The translations under genes were made by a program, and so were the position numbers. Below, piece after piece: positions 1 to 7,368 of a stretch of DNA of 64,000 bases (positions are counted from its first letter, which is position 1; every line of letters begins with the position of its first letter). The stretch is taken from the NCBI GenBank assembly GCA_017304135.1, contig JAFLBB010000011.1, positions 1 through 64,000 on the forward strand, written 5' to 3'. The notes below the pieces were generated by a model. The model ran no database searches. It was not told where the DNA came from and worked only from the letters and a program-made list of their open reading frames with translations. The DNA is from Acidobacteriota bacterium (GTDB taxonomy: Bacteria > Acidobacteriota > Terriglobia > Bryobacterales > Bryobacteraceae).

Positions 1-1
1 G

Positions 2-1792
2 GCGCCGACCGTGGCTGCTCCGTCAACGCCGCCGGCGTCGGCACCTTCCCCGCAGACCGGGTCCGATGGCCGCCGCGCGGCCGCCGCGGGCGACTCGACC
101 ATCCGCGTCGATGTGGGTCTGCTGGATCGCATCATGAACACGGTAGGGGAACTGGTGCTGGCGCGAAACCAGATTCTCCAGTTCACGTTGAACATCGAAG
201 ACGCCAACCTGCAGGCCGCCTCGCAGCGGCTGAACCTGATCGCCAGCGAGTTGCAGGAAGGAGTCATGAAGACGCGCATGCAGCCGATTGCGATGGTGTT
301 CGGCATGATGCCGCGGCTGGTGCGCGACCTGGCGCACGACACGGGCAAACAGATCCGGCTGGAGATCGAAGGCGCCGAGACGGAGTTGGACCGGACGCTG
401 ATCGAGGCCATTAAGGATCCGCTGACGCACATTGTGCGCAATTCGTGTGACCACGGCGTGGAAGCGCCGGAGGTGCGCGAGCGGCGGGGCAAGGCGGCCG
501 AGGGGCGGCTGCTGCTGCGGGCTTACCACGAGGGCGGGCACGTGATTATTGAGATGGCCGACGATGGCGGCGGCATCGATCCGGCGCGGGTGCGGGCCAA
601 GGCGGTGGAGCGCGGGCTGGTGGCGGCCGAACAGGCGGCCCGCATGAGCGACCGCGACGCGCAGCAACTGATCTTCCTGCCGGGGTTTTCCACCGCCGAG
701 AAGGTGACCGGGATCTCCGGCCGTGGCGTGGGGATGGATGTCGTAAAGACGAATATTGACCGTATTGGCGGGGCGATCGACTTGGTGTCACAGGCCGGCA
801 AGGGCACCACGGTGAAGCTGAAGATCCCGCTCACGCTGGCCATCATTCCCGGGCTGGTGGTGCACAGCGGGGGAGAGCGGTTTGTCATTCCCCAAGTGAG
901 CTTGCTCGAGTTGGTGCGGCTGGAGGGCGAAGCGTGCCGGACGCGCATTGAACGCGTGCATGCGGCGCCGGTTTACCGGCGGCGGGGGACGCTGCTGCCG
1001 CTGGTGTATCTGAACCGGATTCTCGGGCTAGCCTCGCCGCAGGAGCCGCCGGTGGTGAACATCATTGTGCTGCAGGCCGAGGAGAAGGCGTTCGGGCTGG
1101 TGGTGGACGACATCCACGACACGCAGGAGATCGTCGTCAAGCCGCTGGGCAAGCAACTAAAGGCCCTGCCCTGCTACTCCGGGGCAACGATCATGGGCGA
1201 TGGCCGGGTGTCGCTGATCCTGGATGTGCTGGGGGTGGCCCAACAGGCGGGCTTGATCGGGAGTGTCCCGGAGGCAGGGGCGGGGGAGACCGAGGGCGCC
1301 GCCGAGGCGGTTTCCGACCGCCAGACGCTGCTGCTGTTCCGCGCCGCGGGCTTACCGCAGGCCGCCGTGCCTTTGTCGCTGGTGGCGCGACTGGAGGAGT
1401 TTCCGCGCGGCCGCGTGGAGGGAAGCGGAAGGCGCCAGGTGGTGCAATACCGGGACCGCATTTTGCCGCTGGTGAGCCTAGCCGGGCTGCTGGGAGATGA
1501 CGCCGCCGGGGAGCCGGAGGCCGACCCGCTGCCGGTGATTGTCTTCACCGAGGGAGGGGCCAGTGTGGGCCTCATTGTGGAGGAGATCCTCGACGTGGTG
1601 GAGGAGGAGGTGCGCATCCGTGACAACACGCGGAGGCCGGGCGTGCTCGGCGCGGCCATTGTCGCCGGGAAGGTGACCGACTTTCTCGACCTGCGCGTGG
1701 TGCTTGCCTCGGGCGGCATGGGCGGGGGGGGGCACCAGGGCGGCGGCTGGAGATTCTGCTGGCCGAGCCCTCGCCGTTCCAGCGCGCGCTGA
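2..1792 (+). CDS. cheA: Chemotaxis-type histidine kinase CheA, 3' part (5' end outside window)
   Basis: The frame is open to the left edge, so the P1/Hpt and P2 regions lie upstream. After a Pro/Ala/Ser linker comes the dimerisation helix pair (VGLLDRIMNTVGELVLARNQ), then a HATPase with N box HIVRNSCDHGVE, G1 DDGGGI, F-box-like FLPGFSTAEK and G2 GRGVGMDVVKTN. Two CheW-like domains follow, the first from about residue 275 and a second from about 440. CheA autophosphorylates under receptor control and passes phosphate to CheY-type regulators in the cytoplasm. The frame then enters a run of nine G (1724-1732), turns to nonsense and stops at 1792, while a receiver domain continues in the -1 frame. 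The kinase assignment is firm; the C-terminus as read is not the natural one. Confidence 0.93.
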   Translation, partial: APTVAAPSTPPASAPSPQTGSDGRRAAAAGDSTIRVDVGLLDRIMNTVGELVLARNQILQFTLNIEDANLQAASQRLNLIASELQEGVMKTRMQPIAMVFGMMPRLVRDLAHDTGKQIRLEIEGAETELDRTLIEAIKDPLTHIVRNSCDHGVEAPEVRERRGKAAEGRLLLRAYHEGGHVIIEMADDGGGIDPARVRAKAVERGLVAAEQAARMSDRDAQQLIFLPGFSTAEKVTGISGRGVGMDVVKTNIDRIGGAIDLVSQAGKGTTVKLKIPLTLAIIPGLVVHSGGERFVIPQVSLLELVRLEGEACRTRIERVHAAPVYRRRGTLLPLVYLNRILGLASPQEPPVVNIIVLQAEEKAFGLVVDDIHDTQEIVVKPLGKQLKALPCYSGATIMGDGRVSLILDVLGVAQQAGLIGSVPEAGAGETEGAAEAVSDRQTLLLFRAAGLPQAAVPLSLVARLEEFPRGRVEGSGRRQVVQYRDRILPLVSLAGLLGDDAAGEPEADPLPVIVFTEGGASVGLIVEEILDVVEEEVRIRDNTRRPGVLGAAIVAGKVTDFLDLRVVLASGGMGGGGHQGGGWRFCWPSPRRSSAR

Positions 1793-2175
1793 TGCGCAAT
1801 GATCTTGAGATGGCCGGCCACCGCGTGATCGAGGCCGCCTCGGCCGAGGAGGCTGCACGCAAGCTGACGGGGGCCGTCGATATTCTTGCGGCCGATGTGT
1901 CAATGGTGGATCCGCCGGGAGGCGGGGAAGGCTTCGGGCGGCAGCGCTTCCCGCTTCGCCAGCACGCTTTGGAGTATGGCGTGGGCGTTTTGGCGCTGCA
2001 GCGCGACCCGGTGACGGAATCCGGGGCGGCCGGCCGGGAGGTGAGTTGCAAGTATGACCGCGAGGGCATGCTTGCCTCCATCCAGCGCCTGGCGGCGGCG
2101 TTGGAACGAAGCGCGCCGGCTACGGCAGCACGCGCGCAATCACCTGAAGCAAACGTTCCGGCTGGAAGGGCTTAA
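1735..2175 (+). pseudogene. C-terminal receiver domain of hybrid CheA, out of frame with the kinase
   Basis: In frame 1 the sequence reads RRLEILLAEPSPFQRALMRN and onward, the usual start of the receiver domain attached to hybrid CheA proteins. Further on DILAADVSM aligns with the phospho-acceptor segment, so the acceptor Asp is kept, and CKYDREGML resembles the family's C-terminal end. The first acidic pair is altered (AEP instead of AED). No stop lies between the G run and this segment: ten G instead of nine would join it seamlessly to the second CheW-like domain. It overlaps the 3' end of the convergent cheY by 56 bases. It may be a sequencing or assembly error, a phase-variable tract, a slippage site or a true mutation. 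Confidence 0.8.
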
Positions 2176-2485
2176 CGATCCAGCCGGTGGCGCCGGCGGC
2201 CTTGCCGGCCTGTTTCTTGCCATCCTCGCTCTCGGTGGTCAGCATGAGGATTGGCGTGGCCCGGAAGCCGGACTGGGCGCGCACGCCGCGGATGAAATCC
2301 AGGCCGTCCATGTTGGGCATGTTGAGGTCGGTGATGATGAGATCAGGCCTGGCCGAGGCGAGTTGTTTCAGACCCTCGCGGCCATCGGAGCCTTCGGCGA
2401 CGGCAAAACCGGCTTTCTGTAATGTGAATTTGAGCATCTGCCTCATGGAGGCAGAGTCGTCCACGATCAATACACTTTTTCCCAC
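2120..2485 (-). CDS. cheY: CheY-like single-domain response regulator
   Basis: A 121-residue receiver domain with no output domain. Acidic pair D9-D10, phospho-acceptor D53 (ITDLNMPNMDG), conserved Thr near residue 83 (LMLTTES) and K105 (WIVKPF) are all present, so it should take phosphate from the neighbouring CheA. The start is GTG at 2485, preceded by GAGGAG about ten bases upstream. A longer frame reaching 2617 is only read-through of the upstream STAS gene. It sits 7 bases after that STAS gene on the minus strand, forming a two-gene unit convergent with cheA. Confidence 0.93.
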   Translation of the reverse strand: MGKSVLIVDDSASMRQMLKFTLQKAGFAVAEGSDGREGLKQLASARPDLIITDLNMPNMDGLDFIRGVRAQSGFRATPILMLTTESEDGKKQAGKAAGATGWIVKPFQPERLLQVIARVLP

Positions 2486-2492
2486 GAATGTC

Positions 2493-2855
2493 TTACTCCT
2501 CTTGGCCTGCTGGCCGATTCCCTGGGGTCCGGCTCCCGGCCCGGGCGCCTGGGCTCTCCAGGAACCAGCCGCGCATGCCGGCCTGATCCAAGTTGGCGCC
2601 GACGGCATCCGGGACACGGGTCAGGCGCATCGTTCTGCCTTGTAGGGCGAGGGCCGCTTCGGCGGCGAGCAGAAGTTGCAGCCCACCCACGCCGGCTCGC
2701 TGCCAGCGGGCGCAGGAGACGATGAGCACGGAGTCGGTCCCTTCGATCTGGGCGCGGAGCTGTTGGTGCGCCGCCAGCAGGCCGTCGGGTGAGTCGACGC
2801 ATTCCAATTCCAACGGCTGCGGCCGGCCGGCCTCTGCTGCGGTACGTTCGCTCAT
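2493..2855 (-). CDS. Degenerate STAS-domain protein
   Basis: About 120 residues. The core has the STAS pattern: a strand (DSVLIVSCARWQ), then AGVGGLQLLLAAEAALALQGRTMRL, matching the usual D-S-x-G-L-x-x-L-L segment and its following helix and strand. The Asp-Ser pair phosphorylated in anti-anti-sigma factors is absent (RAGVGG). It may therefore act as a binding partner not controlled by Ser phosphorylation, or be a scaffold subunit. The start is ATG at 2855 (MSERT) with a weak AGGTGG upstream. The Pro/Gly/Arg-rich tail after about residue 95 is probably disordered. It lies upstream of cheY in the same unit. Confidence 0.7.
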   Translation of the reverse strand: MSERTAAEAGRPQPLELECVDSPDGLLAAHQQLRAQIEGTDSVLIVSCARWQRAGVGGLQLLLAAEAALALQGRTMRLTRVPDAVGANLDQAGMRGWFLESPGARAGSRTPGNRPAGQEE

Positions 2856-3040
2856 GATTCGCCACCTGTTTCCGGCATGCTTCCGCCAGTTGCCAGCACG
2901 CTCCGGCCTGTCGCGGGAGCCGTCTGGGGGCTCTGGACGCTGGCTTGGCGTGCCGCTCTCCACATGCTCATCGGCGGAATCGGCCCGCTCTTTATGCGGC
3001 GGATTCCCGGTTCAGAACCGAAGAGAGAAGGTGAGAGCAG

Positions 3041-4756
3041 GTGGAGCCTAACCCCTTGATGAGACCGCTCAGCGCCGGCCTGGACCAAACCGTGCCCGCT
3101 CCGGATCAGCCCGGCCAGACACCGCCGGAGGCGAGTTGCCGGGGTGAGTCTCTGGCCGCGTTGGGCCGCGTGGTCGAGCCGCTGCCGGGATCCCCGGTGG
3201 TGGAGCGCCCGGTGTTTCCGCGTGTCCGCGCCACCGGTGTTGTACTGCTGGTGGAAGACGACGCAGTGACGCGGCTGGCCTTCCAGCGGATTCTGGAGAA
3301 ACAGGGATACTGCGTACGGACGGCCAGCAATGGTGCGGAGACAAACGAACGACTGCGGCATGCCGAGGAAATCGACGCCGCCATTCTCGACTACGTGCTT
3401 CCGGATACCAATGGGATCGAGATCCTGGACGCCCTCCGGCTGCGAGATCCGCGCGTTGCCGCCAGCCTGGTGACGGCGCTGGGCGAGAAGGAGATTATTG
3501 CGCGCGCACTGACCAATGGCGCCTGCGGATTTCTGGAAAAGCCGGTGCGGGGGGCGGAGTTGGCGCGCGAGGTGAGGAAGCTTGTCTCAACGACGCGGCG
3601 CAACCGGCGGCTGGCGCACATGGTGGAAGAGGTTCACCAGATGAGCCTGATACTGAGCGCGCATCAGAAGGCGCGCCTGGAGGCTCCGCTGGCCGCCTGG
3701 CCGTTGGAGGTGCGAGCGGTTCACCATCCGCTGTATGAAGTGGGCGGCGACTATCTTCTACAGCACCGCCTGGGCGAGGGGGAGTGGCTTCTGATCTCGG
3801 TGGACATCAGCGGGCACGACCTGAGCGCGGCGTGCACACTGGCCTATTTTCAGGGCATTGCCTCGGGCATCCTGCCGCAGGGAGGCACGCCGGAGCAACT
3901 GGTGCGCGCGTTTCATGCCGCTTTGCTGGAGCAGCACTCGCTGATGGACTCTCCCGGGGGGATGGTCTCGGCCGCGCTGTGCTGCCTGGTGTTTCGTCAG
4001 GGGCAGGTGGAGGTCGCCTGTTTCGGCGCGCCGCAGCCGGTGTTGTCGCTGCCGGACAAACTGGCGCGGCGGGTGGGCTGCAGCCAGGCGCCGTTGGGCT
4101 GGTTCGAGCAGTTGGAGTGGAATCCGCAGATTCACGAGTTCCCGCCGGGAGCGACGGTGAAGCTGTGGACCGACGGGTTGGAGGATCTGGCGGCTTATCA
4201 CGGCATCGACACACTGGCTCTGGCCCATACGCTGTTGCTGCCGGCGGCGCAGTCCGGCGCAAGCGGGCTGGAGGACGCCGCCGACGATGTGATGCTGGTG
4301 GCCGTGTCGCACCGCGGCGAGCAGGCCGTTGAAGCTCCGGGGTGGGAATATGTGCTCAAGCAACGTTACCGGGACAAGCACCTGAAAGAGATCGACGCGC
4401 TGCAGCAGTTCTGGCAGCGCTCGCTATTGTGGGCGCTGCCGGCGGTCAGCTCCGAGCGCCTGCACGACATTCTACTGTGCTGCCGCGAGGCGGTGATCAA
4501 TTCCCTCCTGCATGGCTGCGGCCGGGACGAACACGTGCATTTGGAGGCGATGTACAGCGCCCGGGCCGGCCGCCTGCGGGTGCAGGTAAAGGACTGCGGC
4601 AAGGGCCATCAGGCCGACTGGCGGGCGGCGTTGGAGGACAGCGGAGATGGACTGCGCGAGTTCAGCCGCGGGCTGCTGCTGATCCACGCGTTGCCGGCGG
4701 AGGTGAGCGTGATCGGCGAAGGCGCGCACCTGATCATGGACTTCGAACTGAGGTGA
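3041..4756 (+). CDS. Receiver - PP2C (SpoIIE-type) phosphatase - HATPase (RsbW-type) fusion
   Basis: 571 residues in three parts. Residues about 66-180 are a receiver domain (LLVEDDAVTR; acceptor D117 in ILDYVLPDTNG; K in FLEKPV). Residues about 215-430 are a SpoIIE/RsbU-type PP2C domain (YEVGGDYLLQ, VDISGHDLSAA, LWTDGLED, DDVMLVAVS) with its metal-binding Asp residues. Residues about 440-571 are a GHKL ATPase of the RsbW class (N box REAVINSLLHG, G1 KDCGKG, G2 SRGLLLI). A phosphatase that reactivates STAS proteins and a kinase that inactivates them thus share one chain under a receiver domain. The start is GTG at 3041 after a GAGAGAAGG stretch. The STAS gene follows directly, the expected substrate. 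Confidence 0.9.
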   Translation: MEPNPLMRPLSAGLDQTVPAPDQPGQTPPEASCRGESLAALGRVVEPLPGSPVVERPVFPRVRATGVVLLVEDDAVTRLAFQRILEKQGYCVRTASNGAETNERLRHAEEIDAAILDYVLPDTNGIEILDALRLRDPRVAASLVTALGEKEIIARALTNGACGFLEKPVRGAELAREVRKLVSTTRRNRRLAHMVEEVHQMSLILSAHQKARLEAPLAAWPLEVRAVHHPLYEVGGDYLLQHRLGEGEWLLISVDISGHDLSAACTLAYFQGIASGILPQGGTPEQLVRAFHAALLEQHSLMDSPGGMVSAALCCLVFRQGQVEVACFGAPQPVLSLPDKLARRVGCSQAPLGWFEQLEWNPQIHEFPPGATVKLWTDGLEDLAAYHGIDTLALAHTLLLPAAQSGASGLEDAADDVMLVAVSHRGEQAVEAPGWEYVLKQRYRDKHLKEIDALQQFWQRSLLWALPAVSSERLHDILLCCREAVINSLLHGCGRDEHVHLEAMYSARAGRLRVQVKDCGKGHQADWRAALEDSGDGLREFSRGLLLIHALPAEVSVIGEGAHLIMDFELR

Positions 4757-4770
4757 AGATGAGGAACACA

Positions 4771-5085
4771 ATGGAAACGAGCAACACCGGACACATTCAA
4801 TTTTCCATCCAAGGCGACCTGTTGAGCACGAACGCGGCGGCGATGCGCAGCCAGTTGGATGCATTCCTGGCAGTGAGCCAGGGCGGAGCGGGCTGGGCGG
4901 TGCTGGAGCTGGACCTGCGCCGGGCGGCGATGGTCGATTCGGTCGGTTTGAATTTTCTGGTTTCCCTGCACAAGCGGCTCGCGGCGGACGGCAAACGGTT
5001 GCGGGTGCTCATTCTGAGCGAAAGCGTGCGGCGGATTCTGCGTTTTACGCGTTTGGATCAATATGTCGAAGTGGCGGAAGGGTAG
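4771..5085 (+). CDS. STAS-domain anti-anti-sigma-type protein
   Basis: 104 residues covering a complete STAS fold. MVDSVGLNFLVSLHKRL contains the canonical phosphorylatable Asp-Ser pair (D56-S57). Such proteins bind an RsbW-like kinase when unphosphorylated. It starts 14 bases after the phosphatase/kinase fusion, so it is its likely substrate. ATG at 4771 has GAGGAA five bases upstream; an in-frame ATG at 4759 would add four residues and is possible. It lies 12 bases before the next gene in an evident operon. Confidence 0.88.
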   Translation: METSNTGHIQFSIQGDLLSTNAAAMRSQLDAFLAVSQGGAGWAVLELDLRRAAMVDSVGLNFLVSLHKRLAADGKRLRVLILSESVRRILRFTRLDQYVEVAEG

Positions 5086-5097
5086 AGGCGGCGAGCC

Positions 5098-7062
5098 ATG
5101 ACAGGGGTCACTCATCGCACGGCTCAGCAAGAGGCTTCCGGCGCGGCAGGGCCGATGAGCGTGGCGCGTCTGAAGGCGGCCTATTTCCTGGCGGGAGCGA
5201 GCGGCTGGGCAGGGCAGCATGCGCGCTACGGCCGGGGACCGCTGTTGGAGCGCCTGCTGGCGCCCCAGTTGAACGAACTGGCGGCGGCGTCGGTGGCCAT
5301 CGGCGGGTACATGAGGCAGTTGGAGGGCCGTTTCGACGGCTTTGGCCAGGACATGGGCGAGCTGAGCACGGCCAGCCGGCAACTGGTGGATCAGTGCACG
5401 TCGCTGCTGGAGCTTTCGGTCGGCACCGGGGAGACCCACGCCTTGGCGCGGAGCGCGCTGGAGTTGCTGGAAGAGCCGCTGCGGTTTCTCACCGGGCAGG
5501 CCGAGTCGATCGAGGTGCAGGAGCGGGAGTTGGAGGAGTGCCGGGGGGCGATCCACGAGGTGTTGTGCGCCGATGCCAGGCTTTCCGAGGCCGTGGCGCC
5601 TTTGCGCTACATCCGCACCATGTTTCGCACCGAATCGGCTCGCCTGGACGAGGGCATTCAGGCCATGTTCAATGCCCTCACCGATCAGATGCGGGCGCTG
5701 CAGGAGCGGGTGGAAGGCGCTTTCGGATCCAACTACTCCTCGCTGCGGGAGACGCAGGAGACCCGCCTGCGCGTTTCCCAGACGCTGCGCGAGCGTTCGC
5801 AACTGTTGAGCGAGGGCGGCGCGGCGAGCGGGCTCAGCGTGGCCCGCTCGCGCGAGTCCCTGCTTGAAACGCTACGGCGGAACGAAGGCAAGACGGTGGA
5901 GCTTACCGAGGTGGCGCGAGGGATTGAGTCCTTCGTCCAGTCGATGGTCGTCTCGATGCAGGTGCACGACATTGTGAACCAGAAGCTGGATCATGTACGC
6001 GGGGCGATGGGCAACCTGCGCGAGTTGGGCGCGCGATTGCCGGACACCGAGGGCAGCCAGACGGCCTCATTGCTGGTGACGCTGAACCGCATGGCGCGAA
6101 TCCAGGAAGCGCAGTTGGAGGGCGCGGCCGAAGAGCTGCGGCATTCGGCGATTGAATTTGGCACGGCGTGCTCGCAGGTGGTGGGCAAGGTTGAGGACCT
6201 TGACCAACGGTGCCTGCAGTTGAAGGAGTTCGATGAGATTACGGCCTCGGCGGATGGGATGATCGAGGTGCTGGTGCACTCGATTGGCGAGGTGCGGCGG
6301 CTGGCCACCGAGGAGCGCGAGGTCATCAGCGGCGTATTGGAACGCGTGAAGGGGATGGGCGAACAGGCGGCGCCGTTGGGGCGGGGCATGGTCGAGGTAG
6401 CCGAGCAGATGCGGCGCATTGCCGTGAACACGCAGGTGTACGCGATCCAGATGGGGAACGGCACGGGGCTGGAGGCGTTGTCGGCCGAGAGCGTGCATGT
6501 GGCGGCGCGGGTGGCTGAGGTGAGCTCGGATGTGGTGGTGGCGCTAGCCCGGCTCAATACGCTGCTGGTGGACCTGTCGTCGGCGCTGGAGGAACGGCAG
6601 CGGACTGCAGCCCGGATCGAAGAGTCGATGAACGGCCGGGGCAGCGAACTGGAAGCCGCGTTGCACGCTACGCGGGACCGCATGCTCGGTCTTTTGCTCG
6701 ATGTCGGCGACAGCATGGAACAGGCGCGCGCGATCGGGTCGCGCGTGCAGGCGCACTTGCAGGCCGACGAGATGTTTTCTGGCGGCATCGCCAGGGCGCT
6801 GCGGGCGGCACAGATGTTTGCGTCGACCTGCGGCTGGCTCATCGAACAGTTGGGAATGACCGATGTCGAGCCAGACGCCGCGCTACTGACGGACCGCTAT
6901 ACGATGCAGTCCGAGCGGCGCATTCACGCCCAGGCCGCGGGCAAGGAAGGGCGATCCCGCACCGCCGCCAACGGGGAGGGGCGGGGCAGGGAAGAACCGC
7001 CGGGCGCCGTGCCGGCCTCCGCCACCAGCGAGGACCTGGGCGACAACGTCGAGTTGTTCTGA
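5098..7062 (+). CDS. Large cytoplasmic MCP-like coiled-coil protein
   Basis: 654 residues, no signal peptide and no membrane segment, almost entirely helical heptads rich in Glu, Arg, Leu and Ala. A segment near residue 440-480 (RIAVNTQVYAIQMGNGTGLEALSAES) echoes the tip of the chemoreceptor signalling hairpin (LNAAIEAARAGE...GFAVVA), suggesting a distant, soluble relative of methyl-accepting proteins able to engage the CheA/CheW complex. Around residue 286 is SMQVHDIVNQKLDHV, whose D291-x-x-x-Q295 resembles the phosphatase signature of CheZ. The last 60 residues are low complexity and probably disordered. It ends the phosphatase-STAS operon. Function is inferred from context and weak motifs only. 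Confidence 0.6.
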   Translation: MTGVTHRTAQQEASGAAGPMSVARLKAAYFLAGASGWAGQHARYGRGPLLERLLAPQLNELAAASVAIGGYMRQLEGRFDGFGQDMGELSTASRQLVDQCTSLLELSVGTGETHALARSALELLEEPLRFLTGQAESIEVQERELEECRGAIHEVLCADARLSEAVAPLRYIRTMFRTESARLDEGIQAMFNALTDQMRALQERVEGAFGSNYSSLRETQETRLRVSQTLRERSQLLSEGGAASGLSVARSRESLLETLRRNEGKTVELTEVARGIESFVQSMVVSMQVHDIVNQKLDHVRGAMGNLRELGARLPDTEGSQTASLLVTLNRMARIQEAQLEGAAEELRHSAIEFGTACSQVVGKVEDLDQRCLQLKEFDEITASADGMIEVLVHSIGEVRRLATEEREVISGVLERVKGMGEQAAPLGRGMVEVAEQMRRIAVNTQVYAIQMGNGTGLEALSAESVHVAARVAEVSSDVVVALARLNTLLVDLSSALEERQRTAARIEESMNGRGSELEAALHATRDRMLGLLLDVGDSMEQARAIGSRVQAHLQADEMFSGGIARALRAAQMFASTCGWLIEQLGMTDVEPDAALLTDRYTMQSERRIHAQAAGKEGRSRTAANGEGRGREEPPGAVPASATSEDLGDNVELF

Positions 7063-7368
7063 CCCCGGCACCCCGGCCGGGCCGGCGGTCGGGGCGGACG
7101 CTTTGGTTTTCCCGATGCCACCCTCCTTCCTCCGTGCGTGCCGCAACTGACCTTCCGGACGGCGCTGGCCAGGACCACAACCGGGCTCCTGCTCTGGTTT
7201 CGTATCCCTTTTGCGATGATCGCCACGCACCGGTTGCGGGCGGCGACGGTGAGCCTCGCGGCCAATCGGGCGCTGCTCGGGCTGACTGTCTGCATGACTA
7301 CGGCGTACTGGAAAGGCTGAGTGGTTCCGGTGGCGATGAACGGCCCCGCCGCGCCGGATCGACCCGTG
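7063..7368. other. Intergenic region between convergent operons
   Basis: About 300 bases between the stop of the coiled-coil gene (+) and the stop of the symporter gene (-). Apart from the hairpin at 7071-7094 nothing is recognised. Short frames on both strands lack a ribosome binding site and resemble no family. Confidence 0.6.
7071..7110 (+). terminator. Putative rho-independent terminator after the chemosensory operon
   Basis: Nine bases after the stop of the coiled-coil gene, CCCCGGCCG (7071-7079) pairs with CGGTCGGGG (7086-7094) with one G-U pair and a six-base loop. It is followed by CTTTGGTTTT at 7101-7110. The stem is strong but the U tract is broken and some bases away, so it is an imperfect terminator. 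Confidence 0.45.
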
